NCBI GenBank assembly: GCA_028023455.1 | Contig: JAQFVV010000001.1 | Coordinates: 24,481,401-24,545,400, forward strand | Direction of reading: 5' to 3' | Source: Epiperipatus broadwayi | Taxonomy: Eukaryota; Onychophora; Udeonychophora; Euonychophora; Peripatidae | DNA length: 64,000 nucleotides | Part shown: one piece after another, positions 46,308-58,732 of the stretch | Layout of the letters: each line of letters begins with the position of its first letter | Position numbering within the stretch: the first letter of the stretch is position 1 | The notes under the pieces: generated by a model | Database searches by the model: none | Told to the model about the DNA's origin: nothing | What the model saw: the letters and a program-made list of their open reading frames with translations, nothing else | Position numbers and translations under genes: made by a program

Positions 46308-47668
46308 CAGAGTGGCCCAAAAGTAGATTTACAGTTATTAAACTACCTTTTATATGGTTGTTACTTGCTTAGTAATACCAATATAAAACATTCCTCAGAG
46401 TATAAATCTAACTTACATAAACAGCTTTTTCCTTGCTGATTGTAATTTATTTTATTATGTAATGCTAACTTTTTACTTGATGATATTTTTTTATTTCAGG
46501 ATTAATGGCGAACAATTTAAATCAAGAGCAAAGGAAATGGATATTAAAGCAGTATTGGAAGTCTGAAAATGCCGAGATGGTTCATACAGCATGGCAAGAA
46601 ACTTTTAATACTTCTCCACCTTCACGACAAACAATTTATCGTCTAAACAATAAATTTGATGAAACAGGTTCAGTGAGTAATGCACCAAAATCTGGACGTC
46701 CTAAAACTTCTGACACCAAAGAAAATGAAATGTTAGTGGCTATGATATTTATGAACAGTCCAAGGAAATCCACACGACGTGTTTCTGCAGAACTATCCAT
46801 ATCAAGAACATCATTGCAACGTTTAATGTGTAAACTAAAATTAAAACCTTACCGACCAAGACTAGTATATGGTCTTTTAGAGGACGACGCAGATCTTCGG
46901 CTGCAGTTCTGCGAAATGATGCGTAATTAATTTACTGGAGAAGAACGTGACTCTTTGGATAAAATTATTTGGTCAGATGAGGCTTGCTTTAAATTATCTA
47001 GTCATGTGAACACTGTGTGCACTGGGTTGATGAAAATCCCCATTTGACCATAGAGACTGAACTAAACCAGCCTGGCATTACAATTTGGGGTGCATTATCA
47101 AGCGAAGATGTTGTTGGGCCCGTTTTTTTAAATAGAACTGTAAATGGAGAGAACTACCTGGACATGCTTCGTGAAGTAGTAGTGCCACAACTCAAAACTA
47201 AACCTAACTTTGACAAACTTTTCTTTCAGCAGGATGGAGCACCACCACATTATGCGTCTACAGTAAGAGGCTATCTTAACCAAGTTTTTCCACAGCGTTG
47301 GTTCGGAAGAAGGGACAGCATCGAATGGTCACCACGTTCACCTGACCTGACACCTATGGATTTCTTTTTTTGGAGTGTTGTTAAGAACAAGGTTTATGAG
47401 AAGAAACCCAAAACAATAAATGATTTAAAAGATTACAATCATCTCCCATTCACAGAAATTGATGAAGAGCGGAATTTGTGCGCACTGTGTGTCAGAGTGT
47501 CCTGGATAGATTTAAAGAATGTTGCAATGTTGAAGGAGGACATTTTGAGCATCAGAGAGATTAAATTGTTTATGTTAACAGGTATAACAAATTTTCTGCT
47601 GTTCTAGTGTTGAATTTTCAAATAAATAGTCTACGTGATAACTGTAAACCTACTTTTGGGCCACCCTG
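46308..47668 (+). mobile_element. Tc1/mariner transposon, DD41D type, with TA target
   Basis: The left end CAGAGTGGCCCAAAAGTAGA (46308) and the right end, whose reverse complement is CAGGGTGGCCCAAAAGTAGG (ending at 47668), form terminal inverted repeats that continue through TTTACAGTTAT, about 30 bases with a few mismatches. TA dinucleotides flank both ends (46306-46307, 47669-47670). Length is 1361 bases, normal for the superfamily. The element contains one damaged transposase gene in plus orientation, opposite to the host gene. Confidence 0.95.
46505..47564 (+). pseudogene. Mariner-type transposase pseudogene (DD41D)
   Basis: MANNLNQEQRKWILKQYWK and PPSRQTIYRLNNKFDETGS form the N-terminal helix-turn-helix, followed by SGRPKTSD (GRPR-like). 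IIWSDEACFKL holds the first aspartate, FFQQDGAPPHYA the second, SPDLTPMDFFFW the third. Counting from the second aspartate, 41 residues intervene before the D of PMDF, the spacing of the rosa-like DD41D group. Damage: TAA at 46928 (probably from GAA), a small deletion near 47010 between SSHVN and CVHWVDENPH, and a frameshift near 47483. The true C-terminus reads CQSVLDRFKECCNVEGGHFE in the third frame to TAA at 47562. Confidence 0.93.
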
Positions 47669-47670
47669 TA

Positions 47671-48632
47671 TATTTCATAGATATTGCTTATCTGATAAGT
47701 AAAATAAATTGATCAAATTGAAAACAGAAAGAATTATAAAAATGTTCAACATTTAAAAGGCCAATTTATAATTACAACTTGCAACCCATAATAAATCAAG
47801 ATTCCATAAAAAGATTTTCAGTATAACCAGACAAATATTACTATTAACAAAAATAATCTTAAATTGTACTGCATTATTAATGCTTATTAGCCCTGAACAA
47901 ATTTGCATTTTAGAGTTGAACAATATACAATATGAAAACAAATTTCTAATAAAAATAATGTCTAATTTATAATTCTGAACTTAAAATATATATGAAATAT
48001 TGCTATTAGTCTTAAAATAATGCAACATTTATGAATATGTTAATATAACCATACTAATCTCCAACAATGTTTAACATATCTTATTACTTCCAATGACAGT
48101 TATTCCTTTTATGTTGAATATTATTCACTGTTAATTAACTTATAATTGCTAATCTTTTGACAGGAACAGTAAATAATGAATAACCATCTAGTCCAAACCT
48201 GACTTTTATGGATATCAGTTAACATTTACATTTTAAATTTATTACTATTACATTAATAATAGTAATAATTGCAAAACTGATATTCATGTGCATCACATAC
48301 CATCCTAAATGGAAACAATATATATATATTCTAATTCAAACTCCATTTTTTATTATAACTAATACTACAATTTCTACAAATAAAACCCTTATTTTTTTTA
48401 GTTTGGGCATTACCAAGAAAACTGCACATATAATAAAAGATCAACATTCTTAATAACAATCATGCATATTTTGAATTCACAAACATTATTTGGCAGTTAA
48501 AAAATATTCCCAATAGAAAACTTCTGATATTCCAAAATCATATCCAAATTTTCAGTAATACTCAACTGCACTATTGAATTTCAAATCAATGACAGAAATT
48601 TTTGCAATGGTATCAAATAACTCATTAATAAA
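47671..48632. other. Intron, nothing recognised
   Basis: AT-rich; no further signal. Confidence 0.45.
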
Positions 48633-49021
48633 ATAAAAACAAACATTATTTAATCTTTTGATCTTACATTAACAATGTCCCATGTTAGTAAAAACATTTT
48701 ACAACTTAAGCATTAATTTTCTCTATATATGATAAATTTGACAGAAAAGTTTTTAATGAGGGATAAACCTCTTTAAAATCAAACTATAGAAGTTTTAAAG
48801 CAGGTGTGGGGGAGCTCTGGCCCTCGAACGTATAAAAACAAACATTATTTAATCTTACATTAACAATGTCCCATGTTAGTAAAAACATTTTACAACTTAA
48901 GCATTAATTTTCTCTATATATGATAAATTTGACAGAAAAGTTTTTAATGAGGGATAAACCTCTTTAAAATCAAACTATAGAAGTTTTAAAGCAGGTGTGG
49001 GGGACCTCCGGCCCTCGAACG
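48633..49021. repeat. ~190-base tandem duplication ending in a hAT-like terminus
   Basis: ATAAAAACAAACATTATTTA at 48633 starts a unit repeated from 48832. Both end GCAGGTGTGGGGGASCTCYG GCCCTCGAACG. The copies are almost identical, so the duplication is recent. The shared end looks like a hAT terminal repeat (CAGGNGTGGG type), so a transposon end was caught in the duplication. Confidence 0.85.
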
Positions 49022-49171
49022 TTTTCAATAGGGCAGCCCCCAGACATTTTCAAAAATTAATATAAAATGGCCTTGCATAAAACTTCTATCTAAACACAAG
49101 TGTAGTTCAAATATCAAATTAAGAGTTAAAGAAAATAAAATATTTTCTCAATTTCATCCAATCTTTATAAA

Positions 49172-49875
49172 TACTTTAATCAGGTTTTAACCTGTATTCA
49201 ATGCGCTTTAAAATTGGTAATAATTAAGCACATTTTACCGATAGAGGGACCTTCCAAACCACGATACAAGATAGCGACTTTTATAAAAATAAGAGTGGCC
49301 GTCTTATCTTTAACCTAAATTTCCACTTATATAGGTGAATCTGAAGCATCTTGATTTGGAAGCGTGAAGTAATTCTTTTCTCCACTGTTTAAGTCCACTA
49401 TTTCCTTTACAAATTAACTCACGCGAAATCTTGCGATTTACAGCGAGTTAATGTTACGATCTTAATGTTGGAAATTCTATAAACTATTAAAGAGTAGTAA
49501 TTAATTTATTGAACGCACAGAAAGCATATGTAAAGGTTAAAGCCTGATTAAAGTATTTGCATATGCTTTCTGTGCACTCAGTAAATTAATTACTACTCTT
49601 CAATAGTTTATAGAATTTCCAATATTAAGACCGTAACATTAACTCACTGTAAATCGCAAGATTTCGCGTAAGTTAATTTGTAAAGGAAATAGTGGACTTA
49701 AACAGTGGAGAAAAGAATTATTTCACACTTCCAAATCAAGATGCTTCAGATTCGCCTATATAAGTGGAAATTTAGGTTAAAGATAAGACGGCCACTCTTA
49801 ACTTTATAAAAGTCGCTACCTTGGGTCGTGGTGCGCTTTGAATACAGGTTAAAGCCTGATTCAAGTATTTACATA
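49172..49875. repeat. ~700-base palindrome (foldback element)
   Basis: Left-arm text such as ACCTGTATTCAATGCGC, GGCCGTCTTATCTTTAACC, TCTGAAGCATCTTGATTTGG, CTCACGCGAAATCTTGCGAT and GTTAATGTTACGATCTTAAT is mirrored on the right (ATTAAGACCGTAACATTAAC, ATCGCAAGATTTCGCG and so on), centred near 49543. Arms are about 350 bases. The central text CATATGCTTTCTGTGC...CAATAAATTAATTACT occurs a third time just outside the right arm (49871-49912), so the arm has a definite terminal unit. Confidence 0.85.
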
Positions 49876-50394
49876 TGCTTTCTGTGCGCTCAATAAATTA
49901 ATTACTAGTCTCCAATCTTTATAATAATTCTAGTTCATTCTATCAGAGATAATATTCAAACAAATTATATTGTGTGGTCTATCTGATTACAAATTTAATC
50001 TATGACTCTGGAGGCATATTGTTTGCTTTTATAGTGATTGTCACATACTAATTATTTATATATTTGCAAAAATAAAATTAGAATTTTATTATTATTATTT
50101 TGCACATTTATTTTATTTCTTTGTTATGATAGCTATATCGATTTAGATATAAAAAAAAATTGCATGGATCAATGCCTATTTTTTTTTTTGGTAGTAAGAA
50201 AGAGTATATTGATATGCCTGATATCTATTTCAGCTAATAAACAACATTATTTATTAAACATTCGATTACAATAAAATTGTCGAGAAAGAAATATTAAAAT
50301 GGAAAACTTGAAAAGAAGCTTCATCAAATGGTGACATGTCTCATAAAAAGTCCAAACAAGTCAAATAAAAGCACAGACTTTGAAACCATTTTCT

Positions 50395-50544
50395 GAAGGG
50401 GAGTTTATGAATGACTGCATCCTAATTGCTGCACAATTAATCTGTCCAGAACACAAAAAGAATTTCAAGAATATAAAAATATCACAAAGAATAATTGCAA
50501 GGCAAGTTGGAAAAATTGTCATTAAAAGAGGAAGTCATTATTAA
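50395..50544 (+). pseudogene. hAT transposase fragment (GTF2IRD2-like)
   Basis: Reads EGEFMNDCILIAAQLICPEH then KKNFKNIKISQRIIARQVGK, the N-terminal region after the zinc finger in hAT transposases related to the GTF2IRD2 and ZBED-like proteins (F-x-EGE-x-I/M-K/N-x-C...LCP...SRRTVxRRI). It stops at 50542, and the retroelement piece starting at about 50563 cuts off the rest. Upstream codons are too decayed to assign. Confidence 0.7.
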
Positions 50545-50562
50545 TAATGATGTTAGCATAGA

Positions 50563-50935
50563 TATAATATGTTGGACTATTTCCATCATTTATGAGTGAA
50601 TGTTCAATGTATAAAAAATTTTAAACTTTATTTAAACTTTCCAAATACAAACAACTTGTTAGTAATAACACAGAAATAAACAGCAGATAATGCTCTAACC
50701 AAAGGTGCGAGTTCAACTTCTATGTGAATACTGTCACTGTGCATATCAGGCCAGCAACACCTGAAGGAAACTGGAGAATAAGACTACTCGAAACGTTTAA
50801 TTATTAACCTATTATTTGTGTGTTATTACTAACAAGTTGTTTGTATTTGGAAAGTTTAAAATTTTCTATACATTCAACATTCATTCATAGATGATAAAAA
50901 TAGTCAAACATATTACATCTAATATACCATCATTA
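50563..50935 (+). mobile_element. Penelope terminal unit as inverted repeat around a hammerhead-like motif
   Basis: ACTTTCCAAATACAAACAAC and TTGTTAGTAATAACAC on the left are mirrored by GTGTTATTACTAACAA and GTTGTTTGTATTTGGAAAGT on the right. The arms reach 50563 and 50925. Between them lie a mixed-orientation relic of the tRNA-like segment (TGCTCTAACCA, GAGTTCAACTTC) and CTGAAGGAAACTGGAG...CTACTCGAAACG at 50759-50800. Same family as 27049-28782 and 32742-33040; no coding sequence. Confidence 0.75.
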
Positions 50936-51059
50936 CAAACAGACAAATGATGTTACTTTATTTTTTAATTCACAAAAAAATTATAGTCCTCATTTAAAAA
51001 AAAAAACAAGTAGAAATTGACCTGCTAACTGAAAAGATTGCCCACCCCCAATGATTAGG

Positions 51060-51908
51060 GATAAATTAAATCATTTATCAAATATAGCAAATTTTTAAGT
51101 TGGTAAATCTGTATGGCGTGCAAAATTATAAATATCCAAATGGCCCTTGACACAAAAAAAGGTCACTCTTAAAATTTAATGCATATTTAAAAAGCATTTA
51201 TTTAAAATATTTTGTCATTGTTTCTTATTTTTGATCTATTATTTAAATTAAAGGGTTATTAATAATAATGATTTACAATTAAGTACCTATTCAAGTTTAC
51301 TTTTTGCCATTGCATGCATTAATAGTACATATGCAGTTTTAAAGCTATAAATGAGGTATAAATAACCATTAATTTATTTTAGTAAAATAAAAAGCTAGAA
51401 TATAGACTAGGGATATCCGGACACTGTCCTCTGATTATTTAATTTCCACAGATAAATAGAGTAAATAATTGTTGAGAGCAGAATTAATGTTACATTTGCT
51501 TTCTAAAATGGTATTGTTGCATGAAGAAAATATTTTACATCTTGATTTTTTTTATTCTCCAGATAAATTTTTCATTTCACTCCCATTTCTTTTATTTTCT
51601 ATTTAACAAAATATTCATTGCAATTCAATTATTTATACTACTATTAGTATCAATAAAAGACAAATGAAATAAATTAATTTAGAGTTATGTAGCTCTCTCA
51701 CTTCTAAAACTAATGCAAGAATTTAATTATAATTTTTAATAATTCGTTTTTTACAATTAAATTAGCCATAACCTATTGAGAATTATAGATAGTTCATTTA
51801 ATTGGTAGATTATTAGTTAAAAAATTTTTCAGCATTTATAATAATTATTTTTAATTAAAAAAAAAAAAAAATCTAATATTTTTTAAGTTAGTTTCAGTTG
51901 TTACCTAC
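51060..51908. other. Intron, nothing recognised
   Basis: AT-rich intron leading to the donor side of the eRF1 exon at 51909. Confidence 0.45.
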
Positions 51909-52064
51909 CATCTGTAGCATGATTTCGAAGAACATATCGTGTAATTTCTAAATTTTCCCAACAGATGAGAATTTCTACAGCTCCCATTTCCAAGGCTTTA
52001 AGAGTATCGTCTACACCAAAACAATATTTCCCTGTATCTTGAGAAATTTCATCAAAATATTTAC
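51909..52064 (-). CDS. eRF1: eRF1 internal exon (C-terminal domain)
   Basis: This 156-base minus-strand exon encodes [39 protein letters not shown] and [12 protein letters not shown]. It is the eRF3-contacting C-domain of release factor eRF1. ICWENLEI in place of the vertebrate IVYENLDI is the arthropod form. The acceptor is TTTTTTTAG just above 52064. Of two possible donors, the one after 51909 (GATG, then GTAGGT) preserves the frame into the next exon (GAT GAA GAA AAG). The introns on either side are about 7.3 kb and 11.7 kb. No internal stop or frameshift is present, so the exon looks functional. Confidence 0.97.
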
Positions 52065-52913
52065 CTAAAAAAATATTTATATATATATTAATAAAAAGCA
52101 TTATATTTTATTTAAAAATATCTTAATTATATTTTTAATCAACACATAAAAACACATCTAATTAATTGCCCAATAAATTTTTCCTATACCTATACATTTT
52201 AAGATAAATTTAAAAAAAATATATTTACAGATAATTTGATATAAATCTACATTATTAACAATAAAAAAAAAAATCATTAATATATTCATTTACCTGTGAT
52301 CAGTCAAGATTAAAACAAAAAGTCTGACAAAATCTATGTTCAAATAAAATTAATATTTCAAAATAATTAATCTTTTTGATATTAGTATCAAAATAAAATC
52401 AAAAAGAATGAATTATACACAATAAAATAATTAGAAGTAAACAAAATCTTGTTATTCAGTTTACATTTTTTTTAATGTAGTATAATAATTATGGTCTCAA
52501 CAGACATCATGATTTAACTTAACCAATATTCTATGGAATTTTAAACCACTTTGACAAAATGTTTAAAAATTTGTCTAAGATTCATTAAAAAAAAAACCCC
52601 CAAATAAATAACAACTTATAGTCAATTTTTTCACTAAGTCACAACTTTACAAAATAGAGATTGTGATCTTTATATGCCCAAATGAGTTAGGTATCCACAT
52701 TATATACAAGATGCTTATATCAATCTATATAGAAAATTCTACAACCATATTTTTCTAAGTCTTGTGATGTTAGAATAGAAAAACAAAAATTTAACACCAA
52801 AACAATTACACAATAACCACATTAAAAACTAAGTGAAAAACAATAGCAAATTTTCAGTCATAATGAACTATTTAAATCTCTTTTTGGTGTCTCTTATGTA
52901 GATAACACAAAAG
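52065..52913. other. Intron, nothing recognised
   Basis: AT-rich intron upstream of the eRF1 exon, including its T-rich acceptor tract on the minus strand. Confidence 0.45.
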
Positions 52914-53101
52914 TTATCAAAGTAATAAGGAAATTCTAAAAATTAATAGAAAATCCACATAATAATAATAAAAAAAAAAACATTGGTAGAGAAGTATTAT
53001 GTTCCACTTATCAAAGTAATAAGGAAATTCTAAAAATTAATAGAAAATCCACATAATAATAAAAAATAAAAAAACATTGGTAGAGAAGTATTATGTTCCA
53101 C
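52914..53101. repeat. 94-base tandem duplication
   Basis: TTATCAAAGTAATAAGGAAA through GAAGTATTATGTTCCAC occurs at 52914-53007 and again at 53008-53101, differing only in an A-rich run. Recent slippage duplication. Confidence 0.9.
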
Positions 53102-56100
53102 TTTTTATTGATGGGGAATGTTTTATTAATATGGTCAATAAACTTTTTATGTAAATTTTTTTGTCATAAAGATCTGAACAAAATCTGTTTTGATTACATA
53201 TTAAAAATTTTTTATATTCAGTTATATTTTCAAAAATAACTAGCACTATTTCAGGATTTTTATAATCAAATATATATCTAGTAAACATCGGTCCTGTCTT
53301 CTTTTGTAATGATTTCAGTAAAATTATTTGAAATAAACAAAATTGTATATGCAATTTATCAATGCAATGGTTCATTAATTCTCAGCAGAATAGGAGCTGT
53401 AGCTTAAGTATTTCCCTATTTTAGTGGAAATTTTTGAATGATATAGTAACAAACAATAGCTATACATTTTTATATATATATTAAAGTTTTTCAAAACTTT
53501 TTACTAAATGTCAAGTTTTCTGATATGTTATATACTAAAAGTATCACACAATTCCTCTACAACTCTATATGCAATTTATAACATTAATTTCAAAACAGTG
53601 AGGGTGCTTCATAAATTTAGTGGTGATATTTATCAAAATACTATCAACTCAATCATAAGCTTATATTTGTTCAAATATTAATATATTATTAGTGAAAAAT
53701 AATTCAATAAAAAATTTGGATAAATAAATGTAAATTTTACATTTTTTATCTTGAGATGAATGAATTTTCAAACTAGATTTATCACATTATGTCATTTGCA
53801 AAGGCACTGTGTTTCTTAACATTAATTTTTAGAATCCTATCAAATTACAAGAAGTCTATTATTTAATATGATCCAGTTGTGAACACTTTTAAAATTTTTT
53901 ATCAGAAAATGCCATTGTTGTAAAAATATACCTAAACACTTTCACATAATCAATTATCAATTATAAAATAACAAGAACATTTTTCATCTGAATACTAAGA
54001 ATTAAAATTGTTTTCATTTATCTTTTTTTTTTTAGGTCTACTTTTAAATGAAAAATAATTATCCATTAAATGTTCACCTACTTTGACTAATTACTTTTTA
54101 AACCTAAAGTTTAGTAAATGATATATATAATTTATAATAAACAATTTCTTAGTCATTTTTCTATACTATCACCACATTTTAATTAAGCTTATTAAAGTGT
54201 TACATTGCAAGTAGTAAAATGCCAAAAAGATTTATTCACTGACTTTAAATCGAAAAGCAAAAATCAGTAATATTAAAATCAAATATATCTTTAATATTTG
54301 AATGCTTCCATAATAGTCATCTCCTCTAAAATCTTCCTCAATACATACAGTAATGATTACTGCTATTTCATCAACTTTTTTGCAACGAAGATATCATCTA
54401 ATCAACAAGCCATAATATTCAACATATTTGTCTAGAAAAGTAGTTTTCACAATATAATTTGACAAAATTCTAGCATATTGAACATTTCCGCATGTCACTG
54501 AAAAAAAGAAACATTTTGCTGTAACAAGACATTAGCTACAAACTGTTATTAACTATTAAAAGCATTCAGTTCATCTGACAACTGGTGTAAAACTAACCAG
54601 CTGTTCATGGGTTGAAGATGACAACCACATCCCCTGAACTATTAGTTTTATCTGCATCACATATGCTGTCTTGGTAATAAAACAGCAGTGAACTGAAACA
54701 TCTTTTTAGTTTTTCTTCAAGAAGTTAACCGTTTATCATCACTAATCAAAATAACAACAACAACAAAAAAGTAATTTGACATTTCATCATTCTTTTTATT
54801 ATTATTGGTTTCTAACACAGTTCATTATTGTACTATGTATTAATTAAGTAACACATTTTCTTTGATGAAAATATATATATATATAATTTACAATGAATTT
54901 GATGCTTTATTAATGTATTTCATAAAACTTGTCATTTTCAGCTAAGTTTTATGTATTTGTCAGTTTTGAAAAAACAATAGAAAAATTATATATATAAAAA
55001 GAAATTTACAACCAATTTGTACTTTAGTATAATATACTTTTATGACAATCCAATTTTCTTTAAAAATGTTCTATTTACCAATAAGTTATCCCAGTATGAT
55101 TTCAGTAAATCCATGCAGTAGATAAAAACAGAAACTAAAAAGAAAAGTATGCCAACTATATCAGTACTGAAAAAAATTGTAACCACTAAAAATGATAAAT
55201 TATATAAACGACAGTATATTTCAATGACTAAATACTAAATTGATTTGCTAATGGGAATAACGTTTACATGCATTAACAACAAGAATTATTAAGAAGTTAT
55301 GGATTTTTTTTATTTATTGTGTGATTATTTGTTCAGAGTGCAACCTTATGTAAATTTTAATATAAATGACTTTGTTCTTTTATCATGTTAGTCCTGTATG
55401 CAGGGACATATAAATTGAATGATTTATTAGGTAGTGTTATTTTAGTGATAATAAAATAATTGCGGATGTATAAAGAATAAAGTGAAAGTTAGTAACAATA
55501 CATTTTTGAGTGAATTATGTACATATCTCTGACTTGTATATAACCCAATGCATAAACCTCTTAAAAATTCATTGGGAGGATTACCACCATATTAATTTTA
55601 CATAATAAAGCTATTATAATTTGATTTGTATTAATGGTGGACTTTGTCTAGGTATTCAGATGTTTGTCGATCTCCATTACATGAGTATCTTAAACCATAA
55701 ATAATAATATTGCAATTCTTAAAAATATTAAAATAATATTCAACTTATTTAACACACCTTATTGATACTATCTGTTTGTTTATTAATAGTAACTTAAAAT
55801 GTATAAATTAATTGATCAATAAAGGAAAAAGCACTTGGCATTTGTAAATTATATTCATTTATAATCATTACATTTTCTTATTTAATAAATTATTTATAAT
55901 TATTATTTCATTTCATATAAGGACACATGTACTAATCCACATATTAACACATTTATATCATGAGTATACTTTCCATGCTATCATGATTACTTTCTATCTC
56001 TGCAACCAAGTGGGCTATTAAAGAAAAAATAACTGGATGATTATTGGATCCGAGTATTATTGTCGACTTGTCAATAAATTTAATTTCATGTGAGTATCGC

Positions 56101-56139
56101 ACCATTATCAAGACAATTCAATTTAGAATAGGGCAGAAA
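53102..56139. other. AT-rich intron stretch
   Basis: No gene or element recognised. The 94-codon minus frame at 53091-53375 is not family-like. A slightly GC-richer patch at 54500-54710 (TGACAACTGGTGTAAAAC, GTTCATGGGTTGAAGATGAC) is unassigned. Confidence 0.45.
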
Positions 56140-57935
56140 GTGATGTGATGTACTATAGCTTCTCCTTAAACGAAGTCAGCAATTATGCCCAGAGAAACCT
56201 GTTAGCCACTTTTATTTTCCATTCCCCAGTCTAAGTTTTCCCATATTCTGCCCCATTCCATTTCCACAACATAATCTTTGTCAAATCTATGGCCTTTTTA
56301 TCTAAATCTCCCTTATCTTTTACCAAATCCAGCATAAATACCAATAATCTACTTTCTGTATAATCACTTTCTTCATATTTATTCTTCCATAACTTCTTTT
56401 TATGTACCCTTTCTGTTTTCAAGCATTTACATTCAATTAACAGTTGCCTAATATTTTCTATTTCTTCCTTACATAATTTACAGACTAAATCACCCATATT
56501 TTTCCATTTACATGTATATTCTCTTGTTGCTAAAGATCCTGTTCGAGCCTTAAACAATAAACTACTTTCCTTACTATTATCATATATTAACTCATACCTA
56601 ATATTATGTTTATTTCTGTATATATTTAAACTCTTTTTACTCTCCATACTAGTTCTCCATCTCTCTAACTCCCTATTCTTTATTAATAAATCTATTCTTT
56701 TATCCCATTCCTTATCACTATAACCCTCAACAATCCTTCTAACACAATCATCCCATCTTTTGTACAAATATACTGATATAAATTCTTTCTTCAAATTTTT
56801 TGCATACCGCATTACCTTTCTCGCTCATCTTGTTGCCTGCCCTTTACTCATAACCCAATTAAATACTATTTTGGATATTCTTTTATTATCCATAAACTGC
56901 AATCTACCAAACATTTTCATTTTACTTTTTGCATCTCTCATATGAAAACTTGACCATCCCATTTCTCCTTGAATTGCCTCCCTTGCTGTCCATACATCTG
57001 CATCCAATGCATGTCTTCCTACTTCCCTTTGAACTTTCTCTAAGTAATTTAATACCTCTTTACTAACATATAATGCATCATTACCATATGTTAATCCTGT
57101 TACTGCAACTCCTTTCCATATAATTCTAACTACATCATATTTATTATATAAAAACACTATTAATTTCTTTATCAATCCCTTTCGTTTCTTTGCTTCATTT
57201 ATCAATTTTTTCTCCCATCCATCCAAATAATTTTTCTGATTACTTAAAATAATTCCCATTCACCATACTTAATATCTCCCAATAAAAATTCTACATCTTC
57301 TCTTTCCCCAGTATTAACCATCATTATATTTGATTTTTCTTCACTAAATTTAATCCCCATCTCTCTATCCATCCTTGCACATGTCCTCAGCATAACTTCC
57401 TTATCTTCTCTTCTTTCTTCACACAAAAATATATCATCCGCAAAAAAAAAAGACCTGACAAAATATATACTCCCTTACCACCTATTAATGGTATCACTAT
57501 CCCTCTTCCTAATCTTTCTATTGCTTTTTCCATTTCACTCAAATACAACACAAACAAAATAGGTGACATAGGGCATCCTTGCCTTAGTCGCATCCCATTG
57601 TAACTTTAACTGATTCTATATTCCCTAATTGATATATATATATAATAATTATTTTCATATAATTTCTTAATAATATCCACTAAAGCTTCATCTATTCCCA
57701 AATTTGCTAAACTTATCCATAATCTATTTCTATTTATTCTATCATATGCCTTCTCTATATCTATAAAACTCATGTATAACTGTTTACCTGAATTCCTACT
57801 CATATCCATAAGTTGTGTAACTACAAATACACTATCTCCTACACGCCTATCTAATCTAAAATCTCCTTGCATTTCCCCCACTACATTATTCCCTTCCATC
57901 CATTTTTCAACTTTTCTAGCCACCATATATATATA
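56140..57935 (-). mobile_element. LINE copy C, 5'-truncated
   Basis: Minus strand in order: KVEKWMEGNNVVGEMQGDFR, FIDIEKAYDRINRNRLW (palm motif with catalytic D), LRQGCPMSPILFVLYLSEME, FFFADDIFLCEERRED (the FADD catalytic box, frame-interrupted), GIILSNQKNYLDGWEKK, LEKVQREVGRHALDADVW, FISVYLYKRWDDCVRRIVEG, RTGSLATREYTCKWKNMGD, CKLCKEEIENIRQLLIEC (histidine of the CCHC knuckle replaced by Q), then a 3' end ...CGTTTAAGGAGAAGC, CATCACATCAC at 56140. It begins abruptly near 57935 in a TATATA tract. Five frames are needed to read it, so it is dead, but it supplies the best view of the catalytic core. Confidence 0.93.
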
Positions 57936-58732
57936 TACATATACATGCGAGTATATCATCAATAAAGCCATATTCATTTATCCATTACAATCTACAAAAT
58001 AAATTAATATATTCTAATTAAATTATAAATAAGTCCAAGACTATAAAATTTATAAGTAAAATAGTATATTATTCAATAAAAACAAGGTTTTAAAATATTT
58101 ACAGATTGAAGTGATTTTTTTTATTATCATCACAAATTTTTATCCTGATGCATGACTTTATGGCAGAGTCAAGCATTTATGCATCCAGACATTACACTAA
58201 AGATATTCTTCTTTTATATACTATAACAATAAGGGTGTGCATGATGGTTTGGTCATGAAGCCAAATTATTTAATAAAATGTTTCTTAAAGAAATGTGTCT
58301 GGAAACTCAGTCAAACTTTGCAATAATAAATGGTTATTGAGTGGTATAGGAACCAAGAAATATGCATATCTTTATGCACATACCAACCTATACAACAATA
58401 TATTTAGTTAACTATCTATCATTTTTGATCATTCAACTCCAATGATAAAATATCATATACCTTTATAAAGGAGAGATAATGTCTCATTATATTATTTGAG
58501 TCAGAGGGACAGTTTTATAGATCACTTATATAACTAACTATCTACTTAATTATTAATCAAATTCCAGAGCATGAACATTATACGTATTCTAAGATGGTGA
58601 TGACAATATCATTTTTTATAAATTTATTCTGGAGCCAAAGGGTATTTTATTATGCTACAGATAAATTATTATTATATGAAACTATAATCTAACATATCTC
58701 AGGGTATTCTGGATAGACAGGTGACTAACATT
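57936..58732. other. Intron, nothing recognised
   Basis: AT-rich sequence between LINE copy C and the palindrome-family fragment; nothing recognised. Confidence 0.4.

Larger units (their letters stand above)
48992..51053 (+). mobile_element. Second hAT remnant
   Basis: The left terminus CAGGTGTGGGGGACCTCCGG (48992) and right terminus AGATTGCCCACCCCCAATG (ending 51053; reverse complement CATTGGGGGTGGGCAATCT) are of the CAGGGGTGGGCAA hAT kind, much diverged. A short transposase piece lies at 50395-50544. No 8-base duplication is visible. The element was itself invaded by the palindrome at 49172 and the Penelope piece at 50563. Confidence 0.5.
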
